A DNA stretch of 52,472 bases from NCBI GenBank assembly GCA_028292665.1, contig JAQGLW010000090.1, positions 1-52,472 of the forward strand, given 5' to 3'. Both the position numbers and the translations under genes were made by a program. Under the pieces are notes generated by a model, which was not told where the DNA came from, searched no databases, and saw only the letters and a list, made by a program, of their open reading frames with translations. This DNA is from Herminiimonas sp. GTDB taxonomy: Bacteria > Pseudomonadota > Gammaproteobacteria > Burkholderiales > Burkholderiaceae_D. Every line of letters starts with the position of its first letter. The first letter of the stretch is position 1. Of the stretch, positions 24,817 to 32,269 are shown piece by piece.

Positions 24817-24858
24817 TTGCATTAAATCAAACTTTCTTTTTCTTTCAGGAATTAGAAC
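24817..24858 (+). promoter_or_regulatory. FNR-like box with spaced -10 before the two-component genes
   Basis: TTGCA-TTAA-ATCAA (24817-24830) keeps one perfect half-site. A TAGAAC hexamer lies at 24853-24858, exactly at class II spacing, for a start near 24865. The response-regulator ATG follows at 24908. Confidence 0.5.
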
Positions 24859-24907
24859 GTAACAGGAAGATGTCGTTGCGAAGCATGCAGCGATACGGGG
24901 ACGGACG

Positions 24908-25579
24908 ATGCGAATTCTACTTGCGGAAGACGATCGGATGATTGGCGACAGTGTCGGCACTTCACTTCGGCAGGAAGGTTATGTGGTGGATTGGGTGCGC
25001 GATGGCCGCGCTGCGGATGCGGCGCTGTCAAGCGAGCACTTCGATCTGGTTTTGCTTGACCTGGGCCTGCCGGGCAAGAGCGGTATTGAAGTCCTGCATG
25101 CTCTTCGGCTTCGCAAGAAAAGTACGCCGGTTATTGTCATCACGGCCCGCGACGGCATCGAAGACAGGGTCAAGGGCCTGGATGCAGGCGCGGACGACTA
25201 TGTGGTCAAACCTTTCGATCCGGACGAGCTTGCCGCGCGCATCAGATCGGCATTGCGTCGCAGCGCCGGCCATGCCGAACCGGAAATAGACATTCTGGAC
25301 GTGCGTATCAATCCGGCGACCAGGGATGTGAAACGCGATGGCAAGAGTATCATGCTGTCCGCAAAGGAGTACGCGATCGTGGAAGCGTTGATGCTGCGCC
25401 CCGGTGCGATTCTGTCCCGCGCGCAGCTGGAAGAGCGGATGTACGGATGGGGCGAGGAAATTGAAAGCAACGCGGTGGAAGTGTATATCCATGGCGTGCG
25501 GCGCAAGCTCGGCGCCGACTTCATCCAGAATGTGCGCGGTGTAGGCTACTTTATTCCAAAGCCGAAAATAAAAACATGA
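24908..25579 (+). CDS. OmpR-family response regulator (QseB/PmrA-like)
   Basis: The 223-aa protein has a receiver domain with acidic pocket E7-D8-D9, phospho-acceptor D51 (LVLLDLGLPGKSG), T and K in VITARDG and YVVKPFDPDELAARI, then a winged-helix DNA-binding domain (about 127-218: ILDVRINPATRDVKRDGKSIMLSAKEYAIVEALMLRPG ... VEVYIHGVRRKLG ... IQNVRGVGYFI). It overlaps the kinase gene by 4 nt (ATGA), showing translational coupling. A direct repeat of the PmrA/QseB type lies in front of the downstream protease gene, a likely target. Confidence 0.93.
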   Translation: MRILLAEDDRMIGDSVGTSLRQEGYVVDWVRDGRAADAALSSEHFDLVLLDLGLPGKSGIEVLHALRLRKKSTPVIVITARDGIEDRVKGLDAGADDYVVKPFDPDELAARIRSALRRSAGHAEPEIDILDVRINPATRDVKRDGKSIMLSAKEYAIVEALMLRPGAILSRAQLEERMYGWGEEIESNAVEVYIHGVRRKLGADFIQNVRGVGYFIPKPKIKT

Positions 25580-26877
25580 AATCGATTCGTACCAGATTGT
25601 CGGTTTTTCTTTTGCTTTCCGCGGTATGCACCGCGCTGGTGATCGGCGTAATCACGTACCGGAACACACTGAAGGAAAACGAGGAGCTGTTCGATTACCA
25701 GTTGCGTCAGATCGCACTGTCCTTGCGTGATCAGGGTGTAGCGCCGAATCAGAATTTACCTAACAGCGCCGAGGAAGACACCTCGGAAGTCGTCGTGCAG
25801 ATCTGGACGGCTAACGGCACGGTGTTATATCTTTCCCATCCCGGCAACCGGCTGCCCGATCGGGCGACGCTCGGATTTACGGATGTCGATGCGGGCAATA
25901 AACGCTGGCGTGTCTATAGCGTCGCCGCCAGGGACCGCGTCATCCAGGTCGCGCAACCGCTGGAGTTAAGGCGCGGCCTGGCCGCGGCTGCGGCGCTTCG
26001 GAGTCTTGCTCCCTTGCTCGCGTTCGCGCCGCTGATGGCATTATTGATCTGGTGGCTGGTCGGCAGTTCGCTGTCTTCGTTGAAGCGCCTGGCAAATGAA
26101 GTCACACAGCGCGATGCGCGTACGCTGGATGAAGTTTCGGAAGAGGGCGTGCCGAGCGAAATCGCGCCGCTGGTCAGATCGCTCAATTCGCTGCTGGTGC
26201 GGCTCAAACATGCGTTTTCCAGCCAGCGTGCTTTCGTCGCGGACGCGGCGCATGAGCTTCGTTCTCCTTTGACGGCGCTTAAACTGCAACTGCAATTGCT
26301 TGATCGGGCGCCGGATCAGGCAGCCCGAGCCCAGGCACTCGCCAAGCTCAATGACGGCGTCGACCGGGCAGCTCATCTGATCGGGCAGCTTCTGACAGCC
26401 GCACGGACGGACTCCGCCGATACCGCCATGATATTGGCGCCGACCGATTTGGCTGAACTGACGCGGCACGCGATTGCAGATGTATTCGATCTGGCGCAAA
26501 CCCGCCGTATCGAAATCGATCTGGACGCGCCGGAGCATCTGGTTATCGCAGGCGACGCGGCGGCGCTGCGGATTCTCGCGCGCAATTTGCTGGACAATGC
26601 GGTTCGCTATACGCCGGAAGGGGGAGCGGTTCATGCGTGCATATCGGCGAATGAAAAACAGGCATCGCTGGTTATTGAAGATTCCGGCCCCGGTATTCCG
26701 GAGCAAGACAGGAAGCGTGTATTCGACCGCTTTTATCGCAGGGAACTGAACGACCAGACGGGCAGCGGGCTGGGCTTGGCTATCGTCAGGAACATTGTTG
26801 AACAACACGGAGCCCGTATCGAACTCCACACATCCCGGCATGGCGGCTTGAAAGTCGTTGTCGACTTTGCCCTATAG
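25576..26877 (+). CDS. Membrane sensor histidine kinase (QseC/PmrB-like)
   Basis: The 433-aa protein has TM1 (about 8-27), a periplasmic sensor part of about 110 residues with a QIWTANGTVLYLSHPGN segment typical of QseC-type two-component sensors, and TM2 (about 143-163). A HAMP-like linker, the phospho-acceptor H226 in FVADAAHELRSPLTALKL and the ATPase boxes NLLDNAVRYTPEGG, DSGPGIP and GSGLGLAIV follow. It partners the overlapping response regulator. The stimulus is unknown; the downstream periplasmic protease suggests envelope stress or metal/low-oxygen conditions. Confidence 0.93.
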   Translation: MKSIRTRLSVFLLLSAVCTALVIGVITYRNTLKENEELFDYQLRQIALSLRDQGVAPNQNLPNSAEEDTSEVVVQIWTANGTVLYLSHPGNRLPDRATLGFTDVDAGNKRWRVYSVAARDRVIQVAQPLELRRGLAAAAALRSLAPLLAFAPLMALLIWWLVGSSLSSLKRLANEVTQRDARTLDEVSEEGVPSEIAPLVRSLNSLLVRLKHAFSSQRAFVADAAHELRSPLTALKLQLQLLDRAPDQAARAQALAKLNDGVDRAAHLIGQLLTAARTDSADTAMILAPTDLAELTRHAIADVFDLAQTRRIEIDLDAPEHLVIAGDAAALRILARNLLDNAVRYTPEGGAVHACISANEKQASLVIEDSGPGIPEQDRKRVFDRFYRRELNDQTGSGLGLAIVRNIVEQHGARIELHTSRHGGLKVVVDFAL

Positions 26878-26907
26878 CGTCATCGCCCGGAATGTTTGCA
26901 TAAGCGC

Positions 26908-26940
26908 ATTAAGTTTGGCTTAAGTTTCTTTTCCTATTAT
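26908..26940 (+). promoter_or_regulatory. PmrA/QseB-type direct repeat and -10 before the HtrA gene
   Basis: ATTAAG-TTTGG-CTTAAG (26908-26924) is a direct repeat with 11-bp period, the layout described for PmrA and QseB boxes (CTTAAG/T-N5-CTTAAG/T). TATTAT at 26935-26940 can serve as -10, so the box overlaps the -35 zone, as in activated promoters. It links the two-component genes to the protease gene. Confidence 0.65.
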
Positions 26941-26986
26941 TCGAGGGTGTCGAAGTTTCGATCCAGCTATAGAAAAGGAAACGAAC

Positions 26987-28474
26987 ATGAAAATCAAATT
27001 ACTTGCGCTGCCTCTCGTTGCAGCAAGTGTTATCGCAACAGGCACCGCAGGCGCGGTCGGCTGGAATCCTTCGGAATGGTTCCATGACAAATCGCCGATA
27101 TCGCAAAACACTGCAGCGGTGGCGCCGGCTCCCGTATCGAACGTGACTGCTCCGATCGGTCCAATGACTGCGCCAAACTATCGAGCGATCGTCGAACGCT
27201 ATGGTTCTGCGGTCGTGGGCGTCAATACCGAAGGCATTGCCAAGACCGGCATGAAAGGCGCTCCGGACGGAGCGCCTGACGATCCCCTTTTCAAGTTTTT
27301 CCGTGGCCTGCCCGGATCGAACGGTCAGATGCCGCGCAGCGATGTCCCGGTGCGTGGACAAGGGTCCGGTTTCATCGTCGGGAAGAACGGGCTGATTCTT
27401 ACCAACGCGCACGTCGTACAGAACGCGGACGAGGTCACCGTAAAACTGAGCGATCGCCGTGAATACAAAGCCAAAGTGCTGGGAAGCGATACGGCTACCG
27501 ACGTCGCCGTTCTCAAAATCAATGCCGATAATCTCCCGGTGGTCAGCCTCGGCAATCCGGCACAGCTTGGCGTCGGCGACTATGTGCTTGCCATCGGTGC
27601 GCCTTTCGGATTCGAGCAAAGCGCGACTGCCGGAATCGTCAGTGCGAAAGGCCGCTCGCTGCCGGGTGACGGATATGTGCCATTCATCCAGACCGACGTT
27701 GCGGTGAACCCGGGTAATTCCGGCGGTCCGCTGTTCGATGCAAATGGCAATGTAGTAGGAATCAATTCGCAGATTTATAGCCAGACCGGAGGCTATCAGG
27801 GCGTGTCCTTTTCCATCCCGATCGATGTCGCATTGCAAGTGAAAGACCAGATCGTGTCGACCGGCAAGGTGACTCATGCGCGTCTGGGCGTCACCATACA
27901 GGAACTCAATCAAACGCTTGCCGAGTCGTTCAAGCTCAAGCAACCTGACGGTGCGCTGGTTTCCAGCGTTGCGACCGGCAGCCCCGCAGCGAAGGCAGGC
28001 ATTCAGCCGGGCGATGTCATCCTCAAATACAACTCGCAGCCGATAACGCGATCCGGCGATTTGCCTACCTTGGTCGGAATGGGCAAGCCAGGGGAAAAGG
28101 CGAAGCTTGAGGTATGGCGGGCAGGAAAGAAAATCGAGCTGGCAGCTACCTTGAGCGAAGCAAAAGAGCTGGTCGCCGCCGACGATTCCGGTGCGGGCAC
28201 TGCACCGCAGGGCAAGCTTGGTCTGGCAGTCCGTCCACTGACGCCGAAGGAAAAAAACGAGGCGAATCTTTCTTCCGGTCTTGTCGTGGAACAAACGGCC
28301 GGCCCGGCTGCGAGGGCCGGAATCGAAGCAGGGGATGTCATCATCTCTGTAAACGGCACACCGGTGAAAACCATCGAGCAGTTACAGGGCCTGGTAGCCA
28401 AGGAAAGCAAGCATTTGGCTTTGCTGGTTCAGCGCGGAGACGCAAAGATATTCGTTCCTGTCACGCTAGGCTGA
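26987..28474 (+). CDS. HtrA/Deg-family periplasmic serine protease
   Basis: The 495-aa protein has a signal peptide (MKIKLLALPLVAASVIATGTAGA) and a trypsin-like domain with the triad H142 (LTNAHVV), D172 (TATDVAVLKI) and S245 (NPGNSGGPLF). Two PDZ domains follow (about 290-380 and 395-490), including LGVTIQELNQTLAESFKL and GLAVRPLTPKEKNEANLSSGLVVE. This is the Do/DegP/DegQ/MucD architecture: a periplasmic protease and chaperone for misfolded envelope proteins. The Q-loop part carries FFRGLPGSNGQMP. It is separated from the kinase gene by 109 nt and has its own promoter with a likely response-regulator site. Confidence 0.95.
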   Translation: MKIKLLALPLVAASVIATGTAGAVGWNPSEWFHDKSPISQNTAAVAPAPVSNVTAPIGPMTAPNYRAIVERYGSAVVGVNTEGIAKTGMKGAPDGAPDDPLFKFFRGLPGSNGQMPRSDVPVRGQGSGFIVGKNGLILTNAHVVQNADEVTVKLSDRREYKAKVLGSDTATDVAVLKINADNLPVVSLGNPAQLGVGDYVLAIGAPFGFEQSATAGIVSAKGRSLPGDGYVPFIQTDVAVNPGNSGGPLFDANGNVVGINSQIYSQTGGYQGVSFSIPIDVALQVKDQIVSTGKVTHARLGVTIQELNQTLAESFKLKQPDGALVSSVATGSPAAKAGIQPGDVILKYNSQPITRSGDLPTLVGMGKPGEKAKLEVWRAGKKIELAATLSEAKELVAADDSGAGTAPQGKLGLAVRPLTPKEKNEANLSSGLVVEQTAGPAARAGIEAGDVIISVNGTPVKTIEQLQGLVAKESKHLALLVQRGDAKIFVPVTLG

Positions 28475-28492
28475 TTGCCGAATTCGCCGGCT

Positions 28493-28524
28493 GCCTGACC
28501 TGCACGAAGCGGTGCGGGTCAGGC
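28493..28524. terminator. Bidirectional hairpin between convergent genes
   Basis: GCCTGACCTGCAC pairs with GTGCGGGTCAGGC (one T-G pair) around a GAAGCG loop. It lies between the stop of the HtrA gene and the stop of the EamA gene and probably ends transcription from both sides, although there is no long T-run on the plus side. Confidence 0.6.
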
Positions 28525-28532
28525 AATTCAAT

Positions 28533-28964
28533 CTAAAAGGAGATAATCACAATCGAGCCGGCGACTATCAGCGAACCACCCAACGCCACCGGCCAGGTAA
28601 GCTTTTCACCAACGAACATCATGCCGAAAACGATGGCGAGCGCAACGCTTAATTTATCGACAGGCGCAACTTTTGAGACGGGGCCAAGCTGCAATGCACG
28701 GTAATAACATAACCAGGACAAGCCGGTTGCGATCCCTGAAAGCACTAAAAAGAACCATGTGACAGGCGATACCGATTGCAGTTTTTCCCATTCACCACGA
28801 AAAGAAAGAATTGCAGCGATGACGGCCAGAATCACAACCGTCCGAATGAATGTCGCCAGATTTGAATTGATATGCGCAACGCCGATCTTGCCGAATAATG
28901 CGGTGAGCGCCGCAAAAAACGCCGATCCCAATGCGTACCACACCCAGCTGGAAGGTGAATTCAT
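28533..28964 (-). CDS. Single-unit EamA/DMT-family transporter
   Basis: The 143-aa membrane protein has about five transmembrane helices (WVWYALGSAFFAALTALFGKIG; LATFIRTVVILAVIAAIL; PVTWFFLVLSGIATGLSWLCYYRALQLG; KVAPVDKLSVALAIVFGMMFVGE; LGGSLIVAGSIVII). It corresponds to one EamA repeat, half of the usual ten-helix transporter, and SWLCYYRALQLGPVSKVAPVDKLS is typical of the group. Such short members probably work as dimers in the inner membrane. AAAGGAC precedes the ATG. The substrate is unknown. Confidence 0.88.
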   Translation of the reverse strand: MNSPSSWVWYALGSAFFAALTALFGKIGVAHINSNLATFIRTVVILAVIAAILSFRGEWEKLQSVSPVTWFFLVLSGIATGLSWLCYYRALQLGPVSKVAPVDKLSVALAIVFGMMFVGEKLTWPVALGGSLIVAGSIVIISF

Positions 28965-29163
28965 TTTCGTCCTTTAAGATTGATTGTCAGTGTTTATCAA
29001 AAATAAGTTTTCAAAGCCGATCAAGCCCGAGAATTTCAAATCGATGCACGGGAATCTGAATAAATCGAATAGATTCTGTCATGCAATGAATTATCAGGTA
29101 GTCTGCCTGTGCTGCTGCTCACGGGCAATTTGTATCAGTTGCGGCATCGATTCCAGTCGTCCA

Positions 29164-29205
29164 TTGTGTTAAATCAAATAAATTTTCAATAACATGGAAT
29201 TATGC
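29164..29205 (+). promoter_or_regulatory. FNR-like box and -10 before the first HTH paralogue
   Basis: TTGTG-TTAA-ATCAA (29164-29177) matches the consensus except two positions in the left half. TTATGC at 29200-29205 sits exactly at class II spacing. It would start transcription near 29212, giving a leader of about 64 nt for the gene at 29276. Confidence 0.55.
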
Positions 29206-29275
29206 GCAAAAGAGCATGTCACTGCTTGAGAACAGGAAAATAATTCCATTCTTAACCATTGAAAGAGAGTCATCC

Positions 29276-29587
29276 ATGACGACCCATACGCTTACCAGCC
29301 AAGATACCTACAATCCGAACCATTTGCTTGATGTCCTGATTGAGAAGCTGCATCTGAAAAACGACGCCGCTCTATCGCGCGCGCTCGAAGTGGCGCCGCC
29401 GGTGATCAGCAAGATTCGTCATCGCCGCCTGCCGGTCGGCGCGTCGCTGTTGATCAGGATGCACGAGGTCAGCACGATGAGCGTACGCGAGTTGCGCGAC
29501 CTGATGGGAGACCGCAGAACGAAATACCGTTTGAGCGACGCCCAAGGCAAGCCGAAAGTTACCGAAAACGCCCAGGCTGCAAGCTGA
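29276..29587 (+). CDS. Small HTH-type DNA-binding protein, paralogue 1
   Basis: The 103-aa product starts MTTHTLTSQDTYNPNHLLDVLIEKLHLKNDAALSRALEVAPPVISKIRHRRLPVGASLLIRMHEVSTMSVRELRDLMGDRR. Residues about 17-65 look like a five-helix HTH of the lambda-repressor/XRE type; the segment AALSRALEVAPPVISKIRHRR would be the helix-turn-helix itself. A second copy (36106-36396) is identical over 30 consecutive residues in this region. AGAGAG precedes the ATG at 29276; the upstream in-frame start at 29216 is less likely. It is probably a small regulator; targets unknown. A small RNA candidate of matching type lies about 1.2 kb downstream. Confidence 0.8.
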   Translation: MTTHTLTSQDTYNPNHLLDVLIEKLHLKNDAALSRALEVAPPVISKIRHRRLPVGASLLIRMHEVSTMSVRELRDLMGDRRTKYRLSDAQGKPKVTENAQAAS

Positions 29588-29975
29588 AGGCAGGAGCCAT
29601 ACGGCCTCTGGCCGTTACTTTCGCCAATCGACCGCTGGCCGCAGCGGTTCTGATTATGTGAAGAAATGAGGCCGGACGACGTCTTGGCGATATGAAAAAA
29701 GGCCAGCCATGCCAAGGTATGTGGCGGCCGGAAATCCGATCGGCCGCACAACCGAAAGCCGGTTTTCGCCTTGTGCATGCTCGAATGTTCCGGCCGGCCG
29801 TTGCAAGAACGGTCTCATCAGAGACAGACCGGCTGTTCCCGCGATTGCGGTCATCCGCAATGAAATGTCAAAACTTATTTGACCAATTGCGATGAATGCA
29901 GAACTATCCATTTGCAAATACATCTTATATTTAATCCACACCAGTGACCGCCTGATGCGATAGGAGGGTACCCTC
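29588..29975. other. Intergenic stretch with two hairpins
   Basis: ACGGCC-TCT-GGCCGT near 29607-29621 and ACCGCT-GGCCGC-AGCGGT near 29630-29647 follow the HTH gene and may end its message; both lack T-runs. The rest shows no gene I can support; a minus-strand frame at 29654-29977 has no domain. Confidence 0.45.
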
Positions 29976-30170
29976 ATGACGGCTCAAGTTAAAAGTCTGA
30001 TAGATGAGGCTGACATCGGAAGCGGCGATAAAACTCCCGGTCAGCACGATACTGAAAAAATGATTGAACAGATTGGCGAATCCAGGCATGAAAATGCTCA
30101 TCAGAAGGATGGCACCAAGCAAAACACGGACAGCGAACAAAACAAAGGAGTATTGCCGAAAAAAGATTGA
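29976..30170 (+). CDS. Small hydrophilic, probably disordered protein
   Basis: The 64-aa product MTAQVKSLIDEADIGSGDKTPG...EQNKGVLPKKD is highly charged and polar (many E, D, K, Q, N, H) and lacks hydrophobic core residues, like small stress proteins. A very strong ribosome site (AGGAGGG, 9 nt before the ATG) supports it. It is convergent with the DoxX gene. Two copies of GATTGATTCAAT (30165-30176, 30181-30192) span its stop codon. An overlapping minus-strand frame (29931-30275) has hydrophobic stretches but no start signal. Confidence 0.55.
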   Translation: MTAQVKSLIDEADIGSGDKTPGQHDTEKMIEQIGESRHENAHQKDGTKQNTDSEQNKGVLPKKD

Positions 30171-30210
30171 TTCAATAGCGGATTGATTCAATGGGGTTTG
30201 GAGCAATGAG

Positions 30211-30615
30211 TCAATTCCATCTTCCGGAATTGCCGCCGGTGCTATAGCGGCCGGCGCCAAGCAATGCCACTGCAACTGCAGTCAACAAGTAAAAGGCCTG
30301 CAGTTCAAGCGCCCATCCGCCTGTCTTGGACAAGGTGAAAAATTGACTGGTATGGACCAGCAGTAAAGCAACGATCATATTGACTGCGGCAATACATGCC
30401 GCCAGCCTTGTCCAGACGCCGATCAGAATCAGCGCCGGCGCGACCACTTCTCCGATATAGACCAGATATCCCAACGCCGGCGGCATTCCCGCATTCGCCA
30501 CCAGTTGCGTAATTGCGCCGGGGCCGTTAATCAGTTTGGAAACTCCGTGAAATAATAAAAGGATTGCCAGAGTAATGCGCAGGACCAGCTTTCCGAGATC
30601 GTCGGTATTTTTCAT
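30211..30615 (-). CDS. DoxX-family membrane protein
   Basis: The 134-aa protein has four transmembrane helices and the DoxX signature: LGKLVLRITLAILLLFHGVSKLINGPG at the start, then GMPPALGYLVYIGEVVAPALILIGVWTRLAACIAAVNMIVALLLVH. DoxX-like proteins are small quinone-related or redox-linked membrane proteins; some take part in thiosulfate:quinone oxidoreductase or in oxidative-stress complexes. A clear partner is not present. The ribosome site (GAAAG) is weak. Confidence 0.88.
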   Translation of the reverse strand: MKNTDDLGKLVLRITLAILLLFHGVSKLINGPGAITQLVANAGMPPALGYLVYIGEVVAPALILIGVWTRLAACIAAVNMIVALLLVHTSQFFTLSKTGGWALELQAFYLLTAVAVALLGAGRYSTGGNSGRWN

Positions 30616-30765
30616 TTTTTACTTTCGCAGGCAAGATTGCGGACAGGTTGAACGGCCAAGTAAACGCAAAAGAAAAACGGTGCTACATAACGTCATCACT
30701 GAAGCGCATATCTGGTATTTGAAATTAAAAGCATACTTTTATCAGTTGCGGCGCTATAGTTGACC

Positions 30766-30828
30766 TGTCTCCTCCACCCTCCCAAAGGATGGATTTAGCC
30801 CGCAGCCGCAAGGTTCGCGGGCTTTTTT
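30766..30828 (+). ncRNA. Small RNA candidate A with anti-Shine-Dalgarno motif
   Basis: A TATAGT -10 element at 30755-30760 precedes TGTCTCCTCCACCCTCCC, an imperfect hairpin (CCACCC/GGATGG) and a strong terminator, AGCCCGC...GCGGGC plus six T. No open frame fits. Sequence and layout match candidate B (36721-36786), with compensating changes in the first stem. CCUCC motifs can pair with ribosome binding sites, as in CCUCC-bearing sRNAs of Neisseria and alphaproteobacteria. The -35 element is poor. Confidence 0.65.
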
Positions 30829-31459
30829 ATGTCTTGATTCCAGCCAATGCCGGAAAATCACTTGCAATCCTGTTTCAGGTAACGTCATCGTAACCCATCG
30901 ACCGCATTTCTCTTGATTGGAGTAGCCGGATAAATTAATCGAAGTCTGTTTCAAAGCACATGGCGCGCATCATGACGATGCAACCATCACGTTGCTGCCT
31001 TAATCGTTTTATCAGGCATTCCTGAAGTCCGGTTTTTCCTGCATATTGTTTTCTCCTGCCGAGCCGGCTCGACTTTTCATGATATTCATTTGATTCTATT
31101 CCATTGTGCGACAGAATCATCCATCTTCTTGATATCCGTCATGCTCACATATTTTCTCTTACGTAATCTTTCCAAAAGCAATGGTTTGCAAAAGCACGAT
31201 GCGAAGAAATGACTGATGAATTGCACCCGGCGGACAGATGCTCGCAGCGAACGGATCGCCATTCTCCGTATGCTGATGTTCGACGCCGCAGCTTTTCACG
31301 GAAAGCGGATCGACATCAATTAAAACAGACATGCTGCAATTGGCATATCCTGTGAATAGGGTATAGCATGACAAAACCATCTTGAACATTGTCTTTGACC
31401 GATTGCTGGTTTCTGATTGCCGCTCAGTTAATTAAACTCGCACACCGCTCAAGCAAATC
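30829..31459. other. Intergenic stretch without a convincing gene
   Basis: About 630 nt. On the minus strand near 31040 an AGGAG ribosome site is followed by ATG, but the frame (MQEKPDFRNA) ends after ten codons; it might be a leader peptide or chance. Longer minus frames (30754-30954, 30935-31120) have no starts or domains I recognise. Confidence 0.4.
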
Positions 31460-31666
31460 ATGGATAACGCTGAACGTACAAACGACCGAATCGATCCATC
31501 CAGGCAATCGCCTGTTGCGTCCAGGAAGATAGCATCGGATCTCAAGCCAAAGGGAGCATGTTGGTACTGCAACGAAGCATTGGATAATGTGCGGCGATTC
31601 TGCAACAAGACATGTGCCGACGACTATAAAGCCGAAGAAGAAGTGTTTGAACAATCACGGCGCTGA
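31460..31666 (+). CDS. Small zinc-ribbon-like protein
   Basis: The 68-aa product has a flexible, charged N-terminal half and then GACWYCNEALDNVRRFCNKTCADDYKAEEEVFEQSRR. C-x2-C and C-x3-C pairs separated by 10 residues resemble a treble-clef or zinc-ribbon knuckle, like DUF2116-type small proteins. It is soluble, with no signal peptide. The ribosome site is weak. Function unknown, possibly nucleic-acid or protein binding. Confidence 0.65.
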   Translation: MDNAERTNDRIDPSRQSPVASRKIASDLKPKGACWYCNEALDNVRRFCNKTCADDYKAEEEVFEQSRR

Positions 31667-31749
31667 ATGCTTTCATCGTTTTGGTATGCATCGATAAACA
31701 TGGAAAGAAGTCGCGCGAGTCCTTTCCTGTCCCTGCAGCAATACAAGTA

Positions 31750-32151
31750 ATGAAAAATTCGTGCATTTTCGTCATGTCAGTTTTTCTTGCTCAAATGGCA
31801 GGCACGGCATTTGGACAACCCGGTAAATGCAAGCCGGCCGAAAATCAGACAGACTGCACAAAAAAACGCGCACCGGTTCGAAGCCATGCAACGCCTCCCG
31901 ATATCGGGCGCCTGCGGATACCGCCGCAAGAACCGGCCAGCCCGCAAGCCCGGCCCGCGTTGCCGTCTCCTTCTCAGTCAAACAGCCAGACGCCGGCGCC
32001 ATCGACATCGCCTTCAGTCGTGAATAATTGCGACGCAGGAGGATGCTGGGGAACTGGCGGTAATCGCTATAACGGCGGTACAGGAAATATTTATCTGGAT
32101 AACGCCGGCAAGTCCTGCCGGCGCATGGGCAACTGGATCCAATGCAACTGA
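31750..32151 (+). CDS. Secreted proline-rich protein with Cys/Gly-rich C-terminus
   Basis: I start at MKNSCIFVMSVFLAQMAGTAFGQPGKC (ATG 31750), a good signal peptide with cleavage near AFG-QPG. The 133-aa product has an N-terminal CKPAENQTDC pair, a Pro/Ser/Ala/Gln-rich middle (about 45-95), and a C-terminal module CDAGGCWGTGGNRYNGGTGNIYLDNAGKSCRRMGNWIQCN with four cysteines. This C-terminal module occurs in short exported proteins of Burkholderiales as I recall, with no known function. It is convergent with the NHL-repeat lipoprotein gene. Confidence 0.7.
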   Translation: MKNSCIFVMSVFLAQMAGTAFGQPGKCKPAENQTDCTKKRAPVRSHATPPDIGRLRIPPQEPASPQARPALPSPSQSNSQTPAPSTSPSVVNNCDAGGCWGTGGNRYNGGTGNIYLDNAGKSCRRMGNWIQCN

Positions 32152-32269
32152 AGGGACTGACCGGCCATGCATGTTTTCGATCGTCCGGCCGGACGCAACG
32201 CCGAGAGCCGGTTTGAAAACCGTAGCGAACGGCGCTGTCGACATAATCACGGAAACAGCCGGTAACGCA

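Noticed and set aside
28984-29172. Small cysteine-rich frame MSVFIKNKF...SSRPLC
   Set aside because: No ribosome site, odd composition, and it runs into the FNR-like promoter of the HTH gene.
30985-31070. Leader peptide MQEKPDFRNA with a strong AGGAG site
   Set aside because: Ten codons only, no downstream gene on that strand and no attenuator-like structure that I could see.
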